A DNA stretch of 52,517 nucleotides from a virus. A program made the translations under genes and the position numbers. The notes below the pieces were generated by a model, which was not told where the DNA came from, searched no databases, and worked only from the letters and a program-made list of their open reading frames with translations. The stretch's first letter is position 1; each line of letters opens with the position of its first letter. The stretch is from the IMG/VR virus record IMGVR_UViG_3300036770_002345, positions 1 to 52,517 of that record. One strand, 5' to 3'. This document shows, piece by piece, positions 48,706-52,517 of this stretch.

Positions 48706-51251
48706 TACATTCCCCTCCCTTGATAGGGACGAACCTGTTCCGTGGTCCCCATGGTTCTTTGTCGGATGTCATCCACTAAACCATCGAAGAACTTAGCGCC
48801 ATCTCCCGAGTAGCCGCCGCCTGCCAAAGCTACCGCATCGGCTGGGATGATGTATTCACCGGGCGATACCGCTACAGGACGTTGGGAACCAATCATTCCC
48901 TCGACCATATCGTCTTGTCCGCCGCCCATGCCTTCGACCATACCCTCGGTCTGTGCGTTGGGAACGATGTCTTGAAGCACTTGCTCACGCAGTTGCATGA
49001 ATGCTTCGGAGCCATACTGATCCACAAAGGCACTGATGATTTCATCGGCGTTTTCGATTTCACCGCGAATGGCTGCGACCGTCATCATGACAAGTTCATC
49101 TTGAGGAGCCATGTCCGATTGCATCGGGTTCATGTCGCCTTCCATCGGGGTCATGCCACCTTCGGCAAAACCAAATCGCCCGCTTGGCATCCCGCGCATT
49201 TCAGCAAGAAATTCTTCGTAGTCGAATGCAGGCTGCGCCATTTCACGATCAATGGATGGTGAGAGTTCAGCGCGTGATGGCATCGGAGCATTCATCTGAC
49301 GCGATGCCACCAAGTCTGCAATGCCACCGGAAGGCATCTGCGGCGTAGCAATCAACTCTGCAAAGTTATCATTGAAACCCGGGGGTACCGGTTCAGGTAA
49401 TGGGCGAGCGACGAAAGAATCTTCAATTCTGCCCATGCCCGGAGGAATCTGCGGTGCAGGCATTTGAGGCGGGGGAGGCTGAGTAGACATCCTGTCAAAG
49501 GTTTCCCGCAATAAATCTAAAGTGGGCTGGTTAGACGGCAAATCCTCAAACCCTTCCGCTCTTCGAGCAGACAGTGGATTGACTGGCGGACGGGTTGGCT
49601 CAGGCTGGACGGTGGGCGGTAAAGCGGGAGATATTCCACCCATCATGCTCGGATTGAATCCCGGCCCAAACATCGACAGATCAACCCCTGAGAAATCAGG
49701 CATTGTTTCCATAGAGGGCGGGAGAGGTGTCGGTGTTCCGGGGGATGTAGGTGCAGGTTGCGCGGCATCCGGAGAGTACTGACTCAAGAACTCCTCAAGG
49801 TTCCCAAAGTCCATCCCCGGCATTCCGCCGGGAATGTAGGTGCCAGTGCGTTCATCGAAGTTGGGGGTGCCACCCGCAAAGACATCACGCTCCATCGAGG
49901 GGCTGATGAAATCTACTTGTCCTTCTTGGGTCGGGGGCATACCTGCGCCACCGCCAAAAAGATCCATGTAGTTACGATATCCGCCACGTTGATTAAGGAA
50001 GCCTTCGAAATCAAAGTTGGGATCGAAGTAGCCACCACCTACAATGTCACCACCACCGGGCAATGTACCGGGGTCTACGGCAGCGGGAGGAGGCGGAGTT
50101 GGTTCTCGGAAATACTGGAATTCACCCGAGATACCCGGCAAGTACCCTTCTCCACCCACATCTAATGCGGCATAAGACGCTGCTGGGGGCGGAACATACT
50201 CTGCCCCACGCAGAGCTAACTGAACATTCTCCGCATCAGGCATCGCGTTATAGCCGCCTTGGTTCAATGCATTGCGAAGCTGGTTCTCGATATCGCCGCC
50301 GTTGAAATACCCTTCGACTTGACCGCCTCGGGCATAGCCAATGTTGGGATAGGCAGAGCGAACTTGGTTAAACACATTGCTCATTTGGGCTAGTGTCTTA
50401 CGTCTCTCGGCGTCCTGCTGTTCTTGGTAGTCCCTCATGCTGCCACGACCGGCCTGTTCCATTTCACGGGCCATGCGGCCTGTTTCTCCCACATAAGCAG
50501 GAAGGAAAGTTCCGGGGGACGTAAGTTGGCCCAAGAAAGCGCCGGGTTCTTGGAAGGGAGCGGAAAGGCGTTGACCGACAGTGAGATCTCTAGCAGTAGG
50601 CGCTGCGGCTGCGGTCGTTCCTGTAGAAGATAAAGGAGCCTGTAGCCCCTGACTGAGCAGGTCCAACCGATCAGACATGGGAAGGAAACTTTCCATTGGA
50701 GCCGTTGCCATAGGCCCCATGCTTGGGCCTGCTCCCATCCCAGTTGTTAATGAGATGTCTCCAACACCGGTAGGAGTAATTGTTTGGGCTGCTTGAGTGG
50801 CCGCATCGGTGACGCCTTGAGTCGCAGCTTCAGTGGCAGCGTTAGCGCCAGTCTTAGACAGCGCATCGCCTGCTGCACCAAATGCCTGACCTAGTCCGAA
50901 TCCGGTGATGCCTGACAGAATGCCCTGCTCCAAATCACCTGTAGCGGCGGCAGTAGCGAGACCTGATCCGATTGCCCCGGCTGCGGCGGAACTCAGTCCG
51001 GCTGCGCCAAGAACACCAGCGCCTGCGCCTGTCAAAAGGGATGTCCCAAGGAACGATCCCAATAGGGGGGCGAGGAAAGGCAGGAAGGCTTCGGGTTGTC
51101 CGGTCTGGGGGTTGCGAGTTAACTGCCCGGTCGGTGACAAACGGGACAGCATCTGAACCTCAATCGGGTTCATGTGTACAAGCTGTGAGTCACCGAAGCG
51201 CCCGTACTGGGCAAGTTGGTTTGCGACTCCTTGATATGGCGGGTTATTCAT
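48705..51251 (-). CDS. Large internal virion protein with conserved C-terminal SPGEYIIPADAV block
   Basis: The 848-residue protein starts MNNPPYQGVANQLAQYGRFG. It has hydrophobic Gly/Ala segments (about 55-115, FLPFLAPLLGSFLGTSLL and AGLSSAAAGAIGSGLA) that can insert in membranes, and a Pro/Gly-rich middle. It ends with VAVSPGEYIIPADAVALAGG, then GAKFFDGLVDDIR, a pattern I know from large podoviral virion proteins. The start at 51251 follows GGAGTGACC. An ATG two codons upstream is possible. It probably forms part of the ejected channel. Confidence 0.7.
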   Translation of the reverse strand: MNNPPYQGVANQLAQYGRFGDSQLVHMNPIEVQMLSRLSPTGQLTRNPQTGQPEAFLPFLAPLLGSFLGTSLLTGAGAGVLGAAGLSSAAAGAIGSGLATAAATGDLEQGILSGITGFGLGQAFGAAGDALSKTGANAATEAATQGVTDAATQAAQTITPTGVGDISLTTGMGAGPSMGPMATAPMESFLPMSDRLDLLSQGLQAPLSSTGTTAAAAPTARDLTVGQRLSAPFQEPGAFLGQLTSPGTFLPAYVGETGRMAREMEQAGRGSMRDYQEQQDAERRKTLAQMSNVFNQVRSAYPNIGYARGGQVEGYFNGGDIENQLRNALNQGGYNAMPDAENVQLALRGAEYVPPPAASYAALDVGGEGYLPGISGEFQYFREPTPPPPAAVDPGTLPGGGDIVGGGYFDPNFDFEGFLNQRGGYRNYMDLFGGGAGMPPTQEGQVDFISPSMERDVFAGGTPNFDERTGTYIPGGMPGMDFGNLEEFLSQYSPDAAQPAPTSPGTPTPLPPSMETMPDFSGVDLSMFGPGFNPSMMGGISPALPPTVQPEPTRPPVNPLSARRAEGFEDLPSNQPTLDLLRETFDRMSTQPPPPQMPAPQIPPGMGRIEDSFVARPLPEPVPPGFNDNFAELIATPQMPSGGIADLVASRQMNAPMPSRAELSPSIDREMAQPAFDYEEFLAEMRGMPSGRFGFAEGGMTPMEGDMNPMQSDMAPQDELVMMTVAAIRGEIENADEIISAFVDQYGSEAFMQLREQVLQDIVPNAQTEGMVEGMGGGQDDMVEGMIGSQRPVAVSPGEYIIPADAVALAGGGYSGDGAKFFDGLVDDIRQRTMGTTEQVRPYQGRGM

Positions 51252-51257
51252 GGTCAC

Positions 51258-51332
51258 TCCGGGGAGCCACGGCTCTATGGATTCTGGGATAACAGCGTTT
51301 AAATTTCAATGAGATAAAGGGTTGACAAGTCA
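51258..51332. other. Short gap with no gene
   Basis: A 75-base gap between the surface protein and the large internal virion protein holds an AT-rich stretch with a GTTTAAAT word and a small GAGCC/GGCTC hairpin. No convincing promoter or terminator is visible. Confidence 0.4.
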
Positions 51333-51935
51333 TCATATAGATCCCGCCTCGTAGTTAGAGATCCAGTTGACGGTCAAGATGATGGAAGGAATACCGGGAT
51401 AATTACTGGCAGGCGCTTGGGCCAAGATGATGAGATCAGTGTCGTTGGACTGCCATGCCAATTCAAAATAGTCCCCGGCCTGCACGACAAGAAGAAAGTT
51501 CCACGCAGCCACCACTTCATCTGTGGAACCTTGGATGACTACCTTCGTTGTGCTGTCTGGAACATTGACTCCGTTAATGCGAGGCCATATGAAAATACTT
51601 GCCTTGCCACCTGCTGTTTTATCTAGCTGAACCGAGAACTGAAAGTTATACAGCCCAGCGTTGGCAAGATAGATTTTAGAGGTTGGCTTGCCCCGTTCAA
51701 TCTGAAACTCAGAGGTCACTGAGTTATAGGTAAACAGATTAACAGTGTCGGCTACCGGATTAGTTTGGGTGGTGGTGTCGTAGTACGAGGCATGAGGAAT
51801 GGGTGAATTCAGTTCGTTCGTGATGCTGTTAAAGAACAGCCGCAAGGTGTTGGCAAATTGATCCTGATATCGCCTTTCGTAATTGGGTGGGGCGACTGGA
51901 AGGTTCGGAGGAGCAACGCCAAAAACCACTCCCAT
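51333..51935 (-). CDS. Jelly-roll-like virion surface protein
   Basis: The 200-residue protein has YERRYQDQFANTLRLFFNSI, then a beta-rich domain (YLANAGLYNFQFSVQLDKTA, WNFLLVVQAGDYFELAWQSN, IPSIILTVNWIS) with the pattern of a TNF/C1q-like jelly roll found in phage tail proteins. It overlaps the tail protein upstream at TGATG. It could be a tail fibre tip or head spike. GAGACGC precedes the ATG. Confidence 0.65.
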   Translation of the reverse strand: MGVVFGVAPPNLPVAPPNYERRYQDQFANTLRLFFNSITNELNSPIPHASYYDTTTQTNPVADTVNLFTYNSVTSEFQIERGKPTSKIYLANAGLYNFQFSVQLDKTAGGKASIFIWPRINGVNVPDSTTKVVIQGSTDEVVAAWNFLLVVQAGDYFELAWQSNDTDLIILAQAPASNYPGIPSIILTVNWISNYEAGSI

Positions 51936-52517
51936 CAGCGTCTCCCGTCTGGTCTAATGTCTAAACGCATCGCACCCATCTGCCATGCCACACCTAAATC
52001 AGATGAGGTCACCCGAAGAGCTAACTGCCTACCTCGGATGCGGGTATAGACCTGCTCGGTATATCGCTCTATCGGCAACACCGAAGTCGCCTGCACTGTC
52101 TCGACATCCGCAGTTCCGTATGCGGCACCGGGATAGTTGTGCGGGAAAAGACTCAAAGTTACCGCTGGGGTATTGGTGCTTGACCCCAAGAACTTAACGT
52201 CCGGAATGATTCGAGAGACAAAACTAAACTGATCACCATCCGCGATGTCAAAGTCCGAAGTCTGGATAAACGCAGTAATTGGTTGCGGAACCCCAGTGGA
52301 AACATCATCCCAGCCAATCTCATGGAAGGCCACTTGATTGGGTGCATTCATGGTTACAGAAGAATAGATGCTGTGAGAGGCTGCGGTCGTAGAGTTCACA
52401 CCTCGAACACAGCCCGTCAAAGAGTTACCACTGACGCCTGTGTAAGTAATCTCTTCGCTCCCAATGATGATGGTTCCGAAGATCGGGAACGTCGAAGCAT
52501 TGAGCAACGAAATTGTG
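51935..52517 (-). CDS. Podoviral tail nozzle-type protein, C-terminal part (cut by window edge)
   Basis: The open frame continues past the right edge, so only its C-terminal 190 or so residues are seen. They include GTIIIGSEEITYTGVSGNSL, TAFIQTSDFDIADGDQFSFV and YTEQVYTRIRGRQLALRVTS followed by WQMGAMRLDIRPDGRR. The repeated RGRQ and RPDGRR endings are typical of podoviral tail nozzle/tail-tube-B proteins, which form the short tail tip. The true start is outside the window. Confidence 0.72.
   Translation of the reverse strand, partial: TISLLNASTFPIFGTIIIGSEEITYTGVSGNSLTGCVRGVNSTTAASHSIYSSVTMNAPNQVAFHEIGWDDVSTGVPQPITAFIQTSDFDIADGDQFSFVSRIIPDVKFLGSSTNTPAVTLSLFPHNYPGAAYGTADVETVQATSVLPIERYTEQVYTRIRGRQLALRVTSSDLGVAWQMGAMRLDIRPDGRR

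Noticed and set aside
1-52517. Circular genome by joining the two ends in frame
   Set aside because: The frame happens to stay open across the junction, but it would fuse a DUF2158-like start to a tail protein. The two partial genes are better explained as a window cut from a longer genome.
1-52517. tRNA genes, integrase or lysogeny module
   Set aside because: I found no cloverleaf with a recognisable T-arm, no integrase-type protein and no clear repressor pair. A computed search (tRNAscan-SE, HMMs) would be needed for certainty.

Overview
The window is a 52.5 kb piece of a tailed double-stranded DNA phage (Caudoviricetes). The head-tail adaptor and nozzle-type proteins, the three large low-complexity internal-virion-like proteins and the absence of sheath, tape-measure or baseplate genes point to a short-tailed (podovirus-like) virion. 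Several small virion-cluster families are typical of environmental, mainly aquatic, podoviruses of proteobacteria. The sequence alone does not fix the host. Both ends of the window cut through genes, so this is not shown to be a complete genome.

Layout. (1) 1-15256, minus strand, read right to left: small terminase, a GC-rich non-coding block, a near-perfect sigma70-type promoter, a structured leader, large terminase, portal, a GroES-like protein, scaffold, a head protein, major capsid protein, a terminator with a TTCG loop, then decoration-like, adaptor and very small basic proteins. A free-standing HNH endonuclease lies in the opposite orientation at 3587-4111. (2) 15257-22040, plus strand: the early region. 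It starts with a palindrome, GGTTAAACG repeats and a promoter, then a highly structured GC-rich leader of about 330 nt, then many tiny genes. Three type II hammerhead ribozymes, each exactly 52 nt, lie between these small genes at 16418-16469, 16690-16741 and 17619-17670. Next come a SprT-like metalloprotease, a MoxR/CobS-type AAA+ ATPase and its partner, more small genes and a terminator. (3) 22089-25050, minus strand: a PD-(D/E)XK-like protein, a T7 gp4-type primase-helicase, a hairpin-rich non-coding gap ending in a terminator, and a RusA-like resolvase. (4) 25101-33475, plus strand: recombination genes (Cas4/RecB-like nuclease, Sak3-type annealing protein, NinB-like protein), a glycan-modification block (TPR-glycosyltransferase fusion, FkbM methyltransferase, GT8-like transferase) and many small overlapping genes, closed by a terminator. 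(5) 33542-52517, minus strand: an HNH protein, a 3209-residue polyvalent virion protein with a zinc metallopeptidase and two tandem ADP-ribosyltransferase-like domains, three or four further ejection/internal virion proteins, and tail proteins.

How it works together (inference). Plus-strand early promoters of a TTGACATG type would drive takeover, replication and recombination genes. The hammerheads would cut the first early transcript into separate messages, each ending in a protective stem III hairpin. Divergent minus-strand units then make the capsid, packaging machine, tail and ejected proteins. The word GTTTAAAC and its near relatives are strongly over-represented across the whole window on both strands, in coding and non-coding DNA.
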